A stretch of 64,000 nucleotides of DNA from Phyto melanocephala (lineage: Eukaryota > Arthropoda > Insecta > Diptera > Rhinophoridae), in the NCBI GenBank assembly GCA_941918925.1, contig OW799234.1, positions 69,559,043 through 69,623,042 on the forward strand. The letters run 5' to 3'. Made by a program: the position numbers and the translations under genes. The notes beneath the pieces are model-generated. The model saw only the letters and a list, made by a program, of their open reading frames with translations, searched no databases and was not told where the DNA came from. Positions 11,069 to 23,479 of this stretch are shown in pieces; position 1 is the first letter of the stretch, and each line of letters begins with the position of its first letter.

Positions 11069-12173
11069 TATTTGTAACTCTATACAAATGTTTTTAACAA
11101 AAAAAAAAAAACCTAAATTAACATTCAAGTTAATGATTTACGAATTATCGAGATAATACTGTATCCGATAAGCAACTTTTAATGTTTTACTTTAAACTCT
11201 ATATTATTTGGCACTCCTCTCTCGCTATTTTAGAAAATGTCATAGATTTTGTAAGTATTTTTACTCAATTAAAATCATATTTATTTTCTTAATAATCAGT
11301 GTTCATGCACTTAATGAATTTCAAACAAAAATTGTTGTCACCTTGTAAAAGACCATAGTCATTAAAGTTTATGATTTTAATAGTTCGCTACTCTAGAAAA
11401 ATAAACCTGTAAAAAACGAAACATCTGCATTTTGGTATACATTTATAAGCCAGCCAACAGTAACAAAAATAAACAAGCACAAGACAGCCAGCCAATAACT
11501 ATCATGACATTAATTGTTAAATGTGTGACATTATTTTACACGTTAAAAATTCTGCGTAATCTAAAATTTTTAACGATTAATCGTAAACGAATTCACAATT
11601 TAACGCAGAAAAAACGTGCAAACATGGAATGAAATCAAGCAGCAAAGTGCACAAACAATATCAAGACTAAAATGACAACACGCGTTCAATATAAAAAGCG
11701 TTAATGAATACGACAAACACTTACTCGTTTATAAAAAAAAAAAAAGAGGGAATACCAAAAAAGGAGAGAAGTGACAGGCTAACATACAGAATGACAGACA
11801 GACAGAATATGTCCATATGAGCAAGGTGGTCACACAGGTGAATATGTTTAAATTGATATGGAAAACCGTTGCTTTCAAGGATTCTATAGTAAGAGTTGTT
11901 TAATGCCAACAGAAAATACTGTTTAAGTAAATTGTATAGCATGCGCAAATTTACACAAAAACATATATGCGCACTCATACACACTCACAGATATACCTTG
12001 AAATGGCTCTGACGAGATCATCAATACAAAGTAGTCTCTCAGTTCTTCAAATAATCAATTCTCTTCTCAGATGTCGTAGAAATGTATCAGAATAAAAAAC
12101 AAAAAATTTTTTTTTTTTTTAATTTTCTATAATAGACGATTAACTATAAAAATTCAGTTTTTTAAAAGTTATT
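11069..12173. other. No gene seen
   Basis: AT-rich, with short frames only. The frames at 11432-11632 (+) and 11721-11984 (-) are low-complexity and match nothing recognised. Confidence 0.4.
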
Positions 12174-12328
12174 GCCTGTTCAACGATGTCGAAAGAAAAC
12201 TCAAGCGAAATTTCATTCGTACAAATATATTGAAAACCACAACAAAAACTAAAAATTTGTTTTTGTTTTCAGCGTATTTGTACGAATGAAATTTCGCTAG
12301 GGTTTTCTTTCGCCTTCGTTGAACAGGC
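12174..12328. mobile_element. Foldback MITE, near-perfect palindrome
   Basis: The left arm GCCTGTTCAACGATGTCGAA and the right arm read inward (GCCTGTTCAACGAAGGCGAA) continue matching for about 65 bases each with only a few mismatches (shared block GCGAAATTTCATTCGTACAA). The centre is only about 25 bases, so nearly the whole 155 bp can form one hairpin. The shorter motif ACTGCCTGTT also flanks the Tigger-like element on both sides (7499-7508 and, inverted, 8304-8313), hinting at a second, split copy there. Confidence 0.8.
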
Positions 12329-14264
12329 AGTTAGAACATACAGTTTTTCGACACGTCCCGATCGGAATAGTCCCAATATAATTCTTGATTTCTTTAAATT
12401 CAATTAATTTATTTGGTATTTAAAATTAGTCATAACAATTACTTGCATACCTTAAGGTATGCGCAACTTTACATTTTTGCAATACGAAAAGCTTATGAAT
12501 CAAATATTCTCCTAAAAATGCGAAAATAAATATTTATATCAATTCCACAGAAATTAAGAGCGATTTAAATTTTCATTGTACTTTTTGTAAATCAGCCTAA
12601 GGAGAGTTCAATTGCACTTATGGGCGAAATTAACTCAGTGACATAATTGATAATTGCGATATGCAGTCTTAATTTATTCAAACAACACAAAACCTTTGGA
12701 TCTGTACTGTTGCCAGATGTAAAACGTTAACTCGTTCATCAGAATTTAGTAGTTCGATTTGATTAAATCAAGATCACTCCACCTTCATACAATGCTTCAC
12801 AGTCTGACTATCACCGCAGAGAACTAATATTGTACAACAAGTTGTTATCATTGAGAGGAGTTTAAAAACTTCAATGGTACAAAAGGACCAGGCAAGCTTG
12901 TCTCTACAAAAAAAAGTAAACTTAACATTCATTTACAATGTACGGTGAATTGTTAAACTTAAAAAAAATTACAATATATTTTTAAACATTTTTTTTAAAT
13001 GGAAACTTACAAAAAAAATGTATTAAATATTACATTTTGTTGTAAATTTCATAAATCTGTGATTTATAGAAGAATTTTAATGCATTTTTGAGTTAATAAA
13101 AGCCTATTCCTTTACAACTCTGCCCATGATTCTGTTTGAGATCATGATGAACAATATTAAGCATGTGCAAGTTGCTTACAGATACTTACTTACTTACATG
13201 CAAACAAGTTTTCTCTGTGTTTTATGCTCTCTCCTTTCATTATTGAAATGATCCCCAGACAGATCTATCTTCGTTCATGTTGATGCATTTTCGTATGTAC
13301 ATCGCAACATAAAAAAAAACAGAAATTGTGCGAACAATGTTTGATTTGTGATTTCACAGAAATCGAAACAGAAAATTTTACACACTTATAATATAAAAAA
13401 AAAACAGAAGCAAACTCGAGCTAAGGCGACCACAAGACACATGTTAAGCCTTAAGAAGATCGACCTACCAACCGAAACGGTGGTGAGACAAACAAACAGA
13501 TCCCCTTTTCGTTATGTTGGTTTATGAGCTTGTGTTTGTTCTCTGATGGTTTTGTTAAAGAGCGTCCAAATAAACTAAGTGAGTAACGTTTTATTGTGTG
13601 TCTCAGGCCAAAGAAATTGCAAAGTTTTAATTCAATTTTTCATATTTCATAGTTATGCTAAAATTGAGTGTGAGTGTCCATGTGCATGTGCATTTAACTG
13701 GCATCAACATCGTCTTCATCAGCAGAAGCTGGCACTAAAAAACTAAAATTATTAAAAATGAAAAGCAAAAAAATTAAAATAACAATAACATTCATGATGC
13801 ATGTCTGCCAACGCAGGTTTACCTTTTCTCGTATCTGTTTTGGTTTTTTAACAACAAGAACAAAACACTAGTAGATGGTAATTTTTATTGAATTTATGAA
13901 CAACTTAATTACGTCAGTCCAATTAAACTGGGGAATAGCAATTAATCAAAACAATCTCCTATATCACGATATTCATATGAAAAAAAAAAAAAACGCCACC
14001 GATATGAGGAAACTAGAACGTAAAATATCCCAGCATACCTTTTATACTTAAAACAACGAAACAGTTACTTCATTTGGTGTAAAAGCGCTTAACGTTTAGA
14101 AAAATAAGATTTTGACAGAGCATTACGCAATAAAGTTGGCTGTAAAATAACTGTTACTACGTTTGAACTAAAGAGCTGCACAAGCATAAGAAAAATTACT
14201 TACAAACAATCTCATTTAATTTAAAAAAGTATGTGTATACTACTACAGATCCTTTCATTCAGTT
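12329..14264. other. No gene seen
   Basis: AT-rich, with scattered CA/GT-rich and TTAC-repeat patches (for example 13183-13199). It could be intronic, but no splice-bounded coding block was recognised. Confidence 0.4.
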
Positions 14265-15224
14265 CCCAGCCTGCAAAATTGTCCGAAATCTGTCAGATGT
14301 CTGTAAGAAATGTCGACAAACAAGCAAGAATTCTATACGAATTCTGTCAGACTTCTGAGCGCCAAACATATGAAGTGGTTGACACAAATTCTGACAGACA
14401 TGTTGTGGGACATTCTGAGTTTTTTACCGACGTGTCTGATAGAAATCTAACAGAAATCTGAAAGAAAAAGCAGGGAAATTCTGATTTATTATACGACATT
14501 CGTATAGATTTCTGACAGATTTCTGAAAGTTTGTCGGATGTTTGTCTGAAATATTTAATAAAATAAAACTCAGTTTAATGTTATATTTTTTATTCATTTA
14601 ATTTATCACTTAATTACATATATTCATATACATTGTTTATATGCCACATATAATAGTTAAGACAATTCTTTTAAATATTTTAAGCTAACTTAAAAATCCA
14701 AATACGCATCTTTTTGAACATCCGAAAAGACTGACGTGAGACTCTTTTTATATATATTGTTTATTAATCACAAAACAATCACTTTCTATATTACTTTTAA
14801 ACTTTACTTTTAAACACACCAATAAATTAAATTTTTTAATATCACCTATTTTGTTGCACATTATGACTTAAATAAACAATTTGTAAAACAAACGAAATCA
14901 AGATTACAAAACTGGTAAAGGCAAAGAAAGAAAAGAAAGTAAAGTAAAGAAAAAAACAAAAAATTCTAAACAAAAGGAATGAAAACAACTCAGACATTTC
15001 TGTACGAAATCAGTCAGATATCTATCAGACATTTCGGTAAACAAAAAAGAATAAAATCCCTTCAACATATCGGTACGAAATCAGTCAGAAATCTATCAGA
15101 CGTGTGGTACATTAAATTTCCCAGACATGTCTTACAGAAATCTGTACGAAATGTCCGTAAAAAAATTCAGATATTTGTAAGGCTTGTCTGATTCAGACAT
15201 TGTCGTACTTTTGTGCAGGCTGGG
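14265..15224. mobile_element. TIR element with TCTGACAGA-rich arms, superfamily unknown
   Basis: The ends are CCCAGCCTGCAAAA (14265) and the reverse complement CCCAGCCTGCACAAAA (ending 15224), flanked on each side by TT. Both arms of about 250 bp are crowded with variants of TCTGTCAGA / TCTGACAGA / AATCTATCAGAC in both orientations and with phased TACGAAAT. The centre (about 14570-14970) is plain AT-rich DNA lacking the motif. No transposase coding was recognised; the open frames inside arise from the repeats. Dense subterminal motifs are typical of binding-site arrays for a transposase, but the family is not identified. Confidence 0.7.
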
Positions 15225-15556
15225 TTGTTATCGAAAAGTCCGAAACCTCTTCAAAAATGGCTGATCTATTAAATAATGATTTTAACAGCCTTCGTTAATA
15301 TACCTACATATAAGTAACAAAATAAAATTTTGGTTTTATAAAAATGATATAAAGGACAATCTATATTGCCAAAGATGCCTATGGTTAAGAGTATTTAGTG
15401 TATAATCACAAAAATATTGCTTAAGTGAATTATATACAATGAAGTTTATATGACAAAATCACAACTACAGTATAAATATACTAATTTGATAAGTCTTAGC
15501 ATTTGACATTGCTGCCGTGAATGCTAATCAGATGTAAATAATCAAAAATTATGACT

Positions 15557-15960
15557 AGGGGAGTCGATTGAGCAGTATTTTTCTGTCCGTGTGTTGGTTA
15601 AAATGGACCGACCCACATAGTTTTATAATAATTTATTGAGGCGTTTGTTACCATTTATAGATATTACTTATATGCTTCTAGATATTCGCAAAAAATTTCG
15701 AAAAATCGGCGAAAATTTTTCTTTAAAATATTGTGCATAATTGTACTTATTTCTTTATGAGACAATTTTTTATCTTTAGTGATAAGTAGCAGTAGCCCTA
15801 AATTTTTTTCCAGCAAAAAACTACAAAATCGGTGGGAAACAAACTGAGATATAACCACAAATATTGTACTATTGCACTCAGGAAAAAGATTGGTTGGAAA
15901 ACGGTTAAAACAATAAAAATAGTATTGCAAATATAAAAAGTTTGTAAAAAGAACAGATTT
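15557..15960 (+). mobile_element. DINE-1-like element, family A, truncated copy 3
   Basis: The blocks ggggagtcgattgagc, gtccgtgtgttggttaaaat, tagatattcgcaaaaaattt and accaactgagatat-like sequence occur in the same order as in the full copy at 61045. The TATACCC start and the 3' hairpin are both missing. Confidence 0.55.
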
Positions 15961-17080
15961 TATATATGTATAAACGAAAAAAATACAACAGTATTAAAAA
16001 TTTATTGCTCAGGACAAATAAATTAGTTCTTCTAATCAATTAGCCTTATTAATAAGATTAAATACAAATCACTTGTATCACAACCGAATTTAATTGTCTG
16101 TATTAGGGTTCACAACTAAATTTTAATTCATACAATAAAAAATCTTATATTCCAATGTTTTATTTCAAATAAAAATGAAATTTTAGTTATTGCAAAGAAT
16201 TATTGGTTATTTGTATTATTACAATTCGATTACATCAAACAAATGCTTAGAATTAAGCTATATTTGGTGTTTACAAACGAAAATTGTTACGTGTAATAAT
16301 TATTCGTTACAAACAATTAATACGAATATTATCTTTAAAACAAAATTAGTTTTTCTGTCATTTGTGAAAAATTTATAATAGTTAAAATCAATATTTATAT
16401 ACATATTGTATTGAGAATTTTTTTTTTTAAATGAAAAAATATAAAACTATTTATTTCAATAATTTTTTTTATGATACAAAATAAGATCAACAAGATACTG
16501 TTTTAAAAGGTAAGAAGTTGATTGTGTATTTCAAAATATTATCATGCATTTCAGTACGCAAAATGAACTTTCAGATGCGGAAATGTGCAAGTACATACTC
16601 ACGTACTAACGGGGATGCAAAATAGTTTAAAGTCACTCAAAATACATACATATGGACATGTATTAAGTTTTACCAAATTTATGTCGCTATAGTATCTTCG
16701 AACCACATCTAATCGAAGAAACTTAGCTTTGCTTACTTCTTTGCAGCGTTTGCATCGCGTAATGCCCGAGTTAAAAAAGGCGAGTATAATTTTAAAGACT
16801 AAAAAGAAAATCAAGAGTTTGTCGCAATAATATTTGCAATTTTTAGTTTTATTTTAGTATTTAAATGTATGTATATGTACATATTTAGATATTTATTTTA
16901 TTAATATACATATGTACATATATAATGTCAACATTACAAAATTAAAAATACAAAAAAATAATTGGAAAACATGTGTTTTTTATATTCCTGGTTCAATTGA
17001 AGAATTGAAAATAATAATTAATTAATCTTTTGGTATTAACAATTCGATATTTTAATACACTTGCATCAATCAATTGTTTT
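15961..17080. other. No gene seen
   Basis: Very AT-rich DNA without recognised coding or repeat structure. Confidence 0.4.
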
Positions 17081-17710
17081 TATACTCGCCACCAAAAAAA
17101 TGGTGGGGGTATATTCATTTTGTCATTCCGTTTGTAACACATCGAAATATCCATTTTAGACCCAATAAAGTATATATATTCTGAATCAGGGTTTGATTTG
17201 ATGACGATCTAGCTATGTCCGTCCGTCTGTCCATCTGTCCGTCTGTCCGTCTGTTGAAAGCACGATAGAGGTCGCACCGAAAAAGCTAGGGGGCTCAAAT
17301 TTTGCCAGAATCTTTCTTATAGACAAGGTTTGTTTGGAATTGAAAATGGGCTATATCGGAATATTAGGAAGAGAGTTATAGCTCGTAAAGCAAGAGTAGG
17401 TCGAAAAAACCGTGTCCTTCGCACATCGAATAAAATCTAATTGTGTCCAGACGCATAAACGTAGAGTCATGAAACTTCGAATATATATTTCTTGCGTAAA
17501 AACAATATTTTTTCCTGGAAGTTATCTAAATCTATGCATTAGGAGAGGAGTTATCGATCAAAATGTACGAAAATTTATACCGCACAGTGTATTTTTCGGT
17601 ATATTTAAAAACAAAAACGTCATAAAAGCAACAAAATTGGATGTACGACTCTGAAATTTTGCACACATGGCTTTTTGGTCAAATGCTTTGTTCTAACGGA
17701 AAATCAATGT

Positions 17711-18480
17711 GCCACGCCCACTTTTACGCCCACCTCCCATATAACGTTTTACCTAAAATTCATATAATTTCTCTATAAATAAAGATTTTGGAATAATAAA
17801 GGGCTATATTGAAACACCTAAGTTGTACTCATTCGCAAAAACAACTTTGACACGCCTACTATAACGCCCACTTTTCACGTTATCTACCGTTAATGAAATT
17901 TAAAAGCTCATAAAACCGCCAAAATCAGAGGTATGATGATAAAATTTGCTACGTATATCCCCCTACGCAATATCATTACTGTACAAACAAATTAAGGTGC
18001 CACGCCCACTTTTACGCCCACCTCCCATATAACGTTTTACCTAAAATTCATATAATTTCTCTATTATTTAAGATTTTGGAATGATAAAGGACTATATTGA
18101 AATACCTAAGTTGTGCTCATTCGCAAAAATAACTTTGACACGCCTACTATAACGCCCACTTTTCACGTTATCTACCGTTAGTGAAATTTAAAAGCTCATT
18201 AAACCGCCAAAATTAGAGGTATAATGATAAAATTTGCTACGTATATCCTTCTCATCAATGTAATTGTTGTGCCAAAAAGCTTAGGTGACACGCCCACTTC
18301 AACGCCTACCTCCCATATAACGGTTTATCTTAAATTCATGTAATTTTTCTATTGACAAAGGTTTTGGGAAAATAAAGGACTATATTGAAATATCTAAGTT
18401 GTATTTATTAGCAGAATCTTTATTGACATGCCTACTTTAACGCCCACTTTCATTGAAAGACTACACTTACAAAAGCATTT
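17711..18480 (+). repeat. 288-bp tandem repeats inside the family B element
   Basis: The block gccacgcccacttttacgcc starts at 17711 and again at 17999, and a variant (gacacgcccacttcaacgcc) starts at 18287. The spacing is exactly 288 bp each time. The third unit is partial and most diverged. Each unit also contains gtacgtatatcc-like, cgttatctaccgtta and aaaaccgccaaaatcagagg segments. Confidence 0.85.
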
Positions 18481-18501
18481 TAGTAGCATATCGAAGTTAT
18501 A

Positions 18502-19077
18502 AAGGGTGGTTAAATTTTAAGGACCGATGTTGAATTTAAATAAAACACAAATTATTTAGGATATTATTATTATTTCTTTTTGTAATTATAATATTTGTAT
18601 GGTTCAATTATGTATTTAACAAAATATCGGCCAAATGGCCGCCCCCATCCTTGGCGCCACTCCTCTGTCTGATGGTCCAAATTTTCAATGACAATGTTGA
18701 TGCTCAATTATTGGGCACGATGATGAGTCGAGGTTCCCATTCAACGCACTAAGAAGGTATTCACGGATTTTCTAACATTTTATACAGACCTGTTTTGCAG
18801 AAATTTAAATATTTGTTACAATTCTCCCGATTGTGGACGAATTTGAACGATTATGTTGATCAAAAGAATTACGAAGTGCACAAAATGCATTTTGATTTGA
18901 ACGCCCATTTTTATAAAAAACCTGAATAACTTTAAAGCGTTTCTCATTTGCGTATCTTTCCACGGATCAAATTGAGTAAGTTTGAGATTGAGAAATGTCA
19001 AATGAAATGCAGAAAATAAATTAAAAGACTAGGTGTAGTTCACCTTCAATATGGGCCCTTAAAATTTAACCACCCTC
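18502..19077 (-). mobile_element. Deleted DD41D (rosa-like) element inside the DINE-1-like element
   Basis: The terminal repeats AAGGGTGGTTAAATTTTAAG and (reverse complement) GAGGGTGGTTAAATTTTAAG are flanked by TA at 18500-18501 and 19078-19079, the mariner target. The order of internal blocks relative to the copy at 50276 shows it lies in minus orientation. The N-terminal coding remnant (minus, about 19000 to 18816: TQFDPWKDTQ, ALKLFRFF, KMGVQIK) is kept but the catalytic region is lost. Confidence 0.85.
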
Positions 19078-19223
19078 TACAAAGAAAGTGATACATATTT
19101 TATTATAAAGAGATTATTCTATAGCAATTAACAAAATAATAAATATTGTGCTTTAAATGTACACAAAATTGGTGGTGGGTATAAAAGATTCGGCACAGCC
19201 GAATATAGTGCTCTTACTTGTTT

Positions 19224-19904
19224 ATATATCAATAATACCAACTAATAAAATCTACTAATATAACCGTTTGATTACTAAAGTTCTGCAGTTGATAATATAT
19301 GTATTTACATATCTACCATGCTAAGAAACAAATTTTTTAGTTACTACAAACGAATTAAGAGATAGTACGTGGAACCGAAAGAATTCGATTGGCAAAAAAT
19401 TCGGTTGCCACAACGCAAGATAGTCATAATTATAAAAATTGTTTTTAGTTGAGTTTTCGATAATATTTAATTTTTTTATTTTATGTTTTTTTTAATATGG
19501 TCAAACTTTTAACTGTTATGCGAAAACAAAATTTTAATTAATATTTAGGGGAAGCACGCTAATAAACAAACATCTTGCGCAGAAATTGTCGAATTGGACG
19601 CAATTTGTCATTCATTACAGTTGTTTTCCTAGCGTTATTGCTGTTAATGGAATCCTTTTCAGTTTGTTCTTCTGTTGGCCCATATATATAAATATCTTTT
19701 TCTTACCAACGTTCCGGTACCATCATATTTTCTGTTTTTCCCATTTTGTGTGAGAAAAGAGATAGAAAGTTTTCTTTATGTCACTTTTTAAGCCAATTGA
19801 ATTTAGGAAGATACATATATAGATACAAATTCAAATAGGGGTTTTTTTAGATCGTTGATTATATAAACGGGCATCGATGGTGTTGAAAAAAAAACTATTA
19901 TGTA
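19224..19904. other. No gene seen
   Basis: AT-rich spacer between two repeats; nothing recognised. Confidence 0.4.
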
Positions 19905-20511
19905 AAGGGTGGTTAAATTGTAAGGGCCGATGTTGATTTTGAATAAAACACAAATTATTTAGCAAGTTATTGTCTTTTTATTATGATAAAATTGGTATGG
20001 TTCACTTATGTGTGGAACAAAATATCGGCCAAATGGTCAACGCGACCTCGGCGGTACACCTCCATCCGATGGTCCAAATTTCCAATGGAAATGTTGATGT
20101 TCAATTGTTGGGCACGATGATGAGTCGAGGTTGACTGCTCTTTTGCCACACTATCGCAAAAAACAGCACTATTTTCTGTTCAATGAACTAAGAAGGCATT
20201 CACAGATGTTTTCACATTTCATAAAGACCTATTTTGCTGAAATTTAAATATTTTTCACAATTCTTCCGATTGTGGACGAATTTGAAAGATTATGTTGACC
20301 AAAAGAATCACAAAGTGCACGAAATGCATTTTGATTTTGACGCCCATTTTTATGATAAGCCTGAATAACTTTAACGCGTTGCTCGATTGTGTATCTTTCC
20401 TTGGTTCAAACTGAGTTAGTCTAAAATTGAGAAATGGTTAATGAAATGCAGAAAAAAAACTTTTAGTTGTGGTTCACATTCAACATCGGCCCTAAAAATT
20501 TAACCACCCTT
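19905..20511 (-). mobile_element. Deleted DD41D (rosa-like) element, second copy with TA duplications
   Basis: The ends AAGGGTGGTTAAATTGTAAG and (reverse complement) AAGGGTGGTTAAATTTTTAG are flanked by TA on both sides (19903-19904, 20512-20513). The inner blocks ggccgatgttga and caaattatttag align with 18502-19077 and with the ends of 50276-51411. It is an internally deleted, non-autonomous copy of 607 bp lacking the DDE part. Confidence 0.85.
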
Positions 20512-20789
20512 TACTTACAACAATCTGGGAAAAAATTTGCAAAGTATAAAGTAATTCGTTGAACCTTAGGGAACATTTGGGACAATTTTTAAGAAGTGCC
20601 ACTAATTGATCTTTTATGGATGAAAAGGCAGGTACTGGTGTATACTTTGAGTTTACGTGTTTATTTATCAAGCAGAACAAATTATTTTGAAGCAAGCGTT
20701 GGATCAGCTGTTAGAGTATCGGGCGCAAAAACAAAATTTTCATTGCATTTAATTACCAGTTATGTTTAAAACGTTATGGTCGGATGGAT

Positions 20790-20960
20790 GGTAACTCATT
20801 TTTGATGCTTAAGTATATTCCAAGACATTGGGTTAAGGGAATGGAGGGCATAACTGGGAATATGACATCCAACAAATTTGCGGAAAGAGGATTGGCGGCA
20901 ATATTCTGTGGATTAAAATTTAGAATTTTGCGTGATAGGCCGGTGCTGGTAAAAGGTTTT
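20790..20960 (+). pseudogene. Probable LINE RNase H fragment
   Basis: The frame reads YIPRHWVKGMEGITGN, then NKFAERGLAAI. This resembles the C-terminal RNase H signature of Jockey/I/R1-type LINEs (W-V-P-G-H-x-G-I-x-G-N-E-x-A-D-x-L-A-R-x-G), with several key residues already changed (H for the GH pair spacing, M for E). No reverse transcriptase was found upstream. Low-to-moderate confidence because only one motif supports it. Confidence 0.4.
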
Positions 20961-21679
20961 CTTTAAAAAGGTGAATAGAGAAAACCACTTGCAGAAGGGC
21001 TCGTGTGGTGTACAGTAAAAGTATTTGGAGTTACTTGAGTTACGATGATCTAAATAACTGCGTTATTAATTGACATGGAAACTTCAAATACCAACTGAAA
21101 AAAAAAGAAATTCGAGGATGAAGATGTTGTATAAGCTACCGGTAGACTCAGGGTCTCAGGTAGGCAATTTCAAATGTATATGTAATGTTTGATGCAAAGG
21201 ACTGTGCGGTAATATTATCCGGCAATCACCAGTCGGCCGTGATAAATCGTTTGTTAATTTAGAGTAAATTTCTGTGGAGGCGCGTGACTCCGTAAGAGAA
21301 GGGATACTGATCGATAGCCTTAAAAATCACTGGGGAGTGAAAGGAGTTAAAAACGAAGTTCTTTATACCCATAAGACATAAATATTAAAAGGTATATGAA
21401 GATTACTAAAATTTTTTAATATATTTTGCAGTGTTACATGGAAGGGAAATGTTAAGTCAGTGAAAAAATTTAAGTGAAACTTATTATCCATCTATGGATA
21501 TAAAATGCTTCTTGATATCTATTATATATTTACTATTTTTATCTTCGAAATACCGAAACCTTAATTAAAGTCTTTTTTCTCGGGAGCATGTTACCTTGGC
21601 AACGTGTCTACGCCTTGGTATTATTGCTACTCGATGGTATAAGCAGCTCTAGGTAAGGCATATATATGAATCCTGGGGG
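20961..21679. other. No gene seen
   Basis: Less AT-rich than its surroundings, possibly decayed LINE DNA continuing from 20790, but no second motif was found. Confidence 0.35.
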
Positions 21680-21800
21680 CAAATTACGGCATTCGAACGT
21701 GATCGAAATTTGAAAATTCTTATTAGAATCTCTGTACCTTAAGCACAGCGAATTCGATCGTTCGAGTAAAATTTCGATCGTGATCGAATGCCGTAATTTG
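21680..21800. mobile_element. Short palindromic MITE
   Basis: CAAATTACGGCATTCGAACG at the left and its counterpart read inward from the right (CAAATTACGGCATTCGATCA) continue into GTGATCGAAATTT-type sequence. They form inverted repeats of about 32 bp around a centre of about 55 bp. No coding. Confidence 0.75.
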
Positions 21801-23479
21801 GTTTTGAAGACTCAGATGCTAATGGAGCTCATGTGAATGTTGTCGAGCGGCTGCATCGCACGATTATAGCAGATGGATCAATCAACAATAAGGCCATAGA
21901 TAGTGACATCAGTACCTTTACTGTTGGGGCATATTAGATAACTGGAACTTGTAAGAATCATGTCGTGGTAAACTCAGTCTTACAAATATGCTAGCTATTA
22001 TGAAGGACTCTGTAGTTACCAGGTTGGCCCTGTAAAATAGTTTTCTAGTGTAGAGAAAACATCCGTAGTGGATCAGTTCTGAGGAAAGGAATGGATGTTG
22101 ATTGGTAGCCATAAAATCATTAGATGGTGAAGAAGATCAAAAAGTGCTCTGCCTCGATATTTCTCTATAACATACATACATATACATAATTAAAGTCTTC
22201 ACTAAATAATTCAAAGCCCTATGCAGTCTACACATTCGATAACTTCAACATATTGCATGTATGAAACCTAAAATAGAAAATATTCTCTTATAACTTACTG
22301 TAACAACAATTTACATTGTATAGACGTACATAAATACTTACATATGCGTCTGTGTGCGAAAATAAAATCATACCAACATAGTCAAACCATGCATCCCACT
22401 GCTACACATAAAATATTGCATTTGTCTCATGGACATTGGTCAAACTGAATGTATGATAATTTTCTATTTTGTTTTGTCCTGCTTCTTTTTCAACATGACA
22501 TTTCAAAAGGACTAGCAAAATAGCCAAAACAAATTGTCAATAGTAATGCAAGGATATGACCAGAAACAAACAGCATACGAAAATAACAAAACTAAAAGCC
22601 AACAAATGCGTATGTGATGCAAAACCCCTAAAGAAAAAGCCAAAAAAAAAACACAAATAAAAAATACAAACCAATTTACACTGCGAATACAGCATAAGAA
22701 CGCAAGCAACCCTTGTGCAAATGCAAGTGCTCTAACGAACAAAAACAGTTTTGTGCACACAAATCGTATTATAAATAAAAAAAGAAAGGATTTTCTATGT
22801 TATTTTTTTAACACTAAATGTGGTACAAAGAACCTGACGAAAACAAACTGAAAAAACGCATAAAAACTTTGACATAAACTAAAACGAAAAAAAGTGCAGA
22901 ATAAATGAACAAAAAAGTATTATAAATGACTGAACAAAGTAAAGGCTGGCTATTTCAAATGCCTGTTTGTGTTTATTATTCTTTTTATGTGTGAAGGATT
23001 AGAAGGAGTCATATATGCATGCTGCATTTAGTTACTGGTTATAAATGAAGGTGTGTGTGTGTGTGTTTTTAACTCACAAAAGGTTATCAATTTAAAAAAA
23101 GTAGTAAGTCGAGCAACGAATAGACACAGGGAGGCTTTTGATTAATCGAATTTGTTTTGCTTTTCTTGCATGCTGTACATTTCAGAAGCACTAGGGGTAG
23201 TAGCAGGTTAACCAGTGTTGGGTGCATCTAAAAGGTCTGCGCTTGTCCAGCGCAGCAAAAATAAAAACTGAAGAGTTGTGAAAAGCAACGAATTAAATTT
23301 TGAAAATGTAAGGGAAGTTTAGTTTTTGAGTGTTTCGCCTACAAAATGAATTCCAATTTTGTTATTATCTAAAAAAATTTGTAAATTTAAACGGTGTTTT
23401 TAGCTGCATGTGGAGTATCATAATCGCTATCTATGGTTTGAGAGCTAAGATTTGGCAAGTTATCATGAACCGTTTAACG
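21801..23479. other. No convincing gene
   Basis: Just right of the MITE the plus strand reads DANGAHVNVVERLHRTIIA (about 21810-21870), faintly like the NGQVERxHRT motif of retroelement integrases. One motif is not enough to call it. A short GT run lies at 23051-23066. Confidence 0.3.

Larger units (their letters stand above)
17081..19223 (+). mobile_element. DINE-1-like element, family B, full length, interrupted
   Basis: It begins TATACTCGCCACC with a small 5' hairpin (ccaccaaaaaaatggtgg), followed by the core cattccgtttgtaacacatc, gacccaataaagtatatata and a run of gtccgtctgtcc. The 3' part has ggtggtgggtataaaagatt, the TTCGGC-acaGCCGAA hairpin and CTCTTACTTGTTT. It shares its 3' terminal signature with family A. 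A DD41D-type element sits inside (18502-19077) and tandem repeats fill 17711-18480. Without the insertion it is about 1.57 kb. Confidence 0.8.

Noticed and set aside
17711..18480. CRISPR array
   Set aside because: The repeats are 288 bp long without short unique spacers and belong to a DINE-1-like element in a fly-type genome.
21810..21870. Retroelement integrase fragment
   Set aside because: Single weak motif (VVERLHRT) without supporting neighbours; left only as a comment.
22512..22760. Membrane protein ORF on the minus strand
   Set aside because: Same A/T-driven hydrophobic composition; no family signal.
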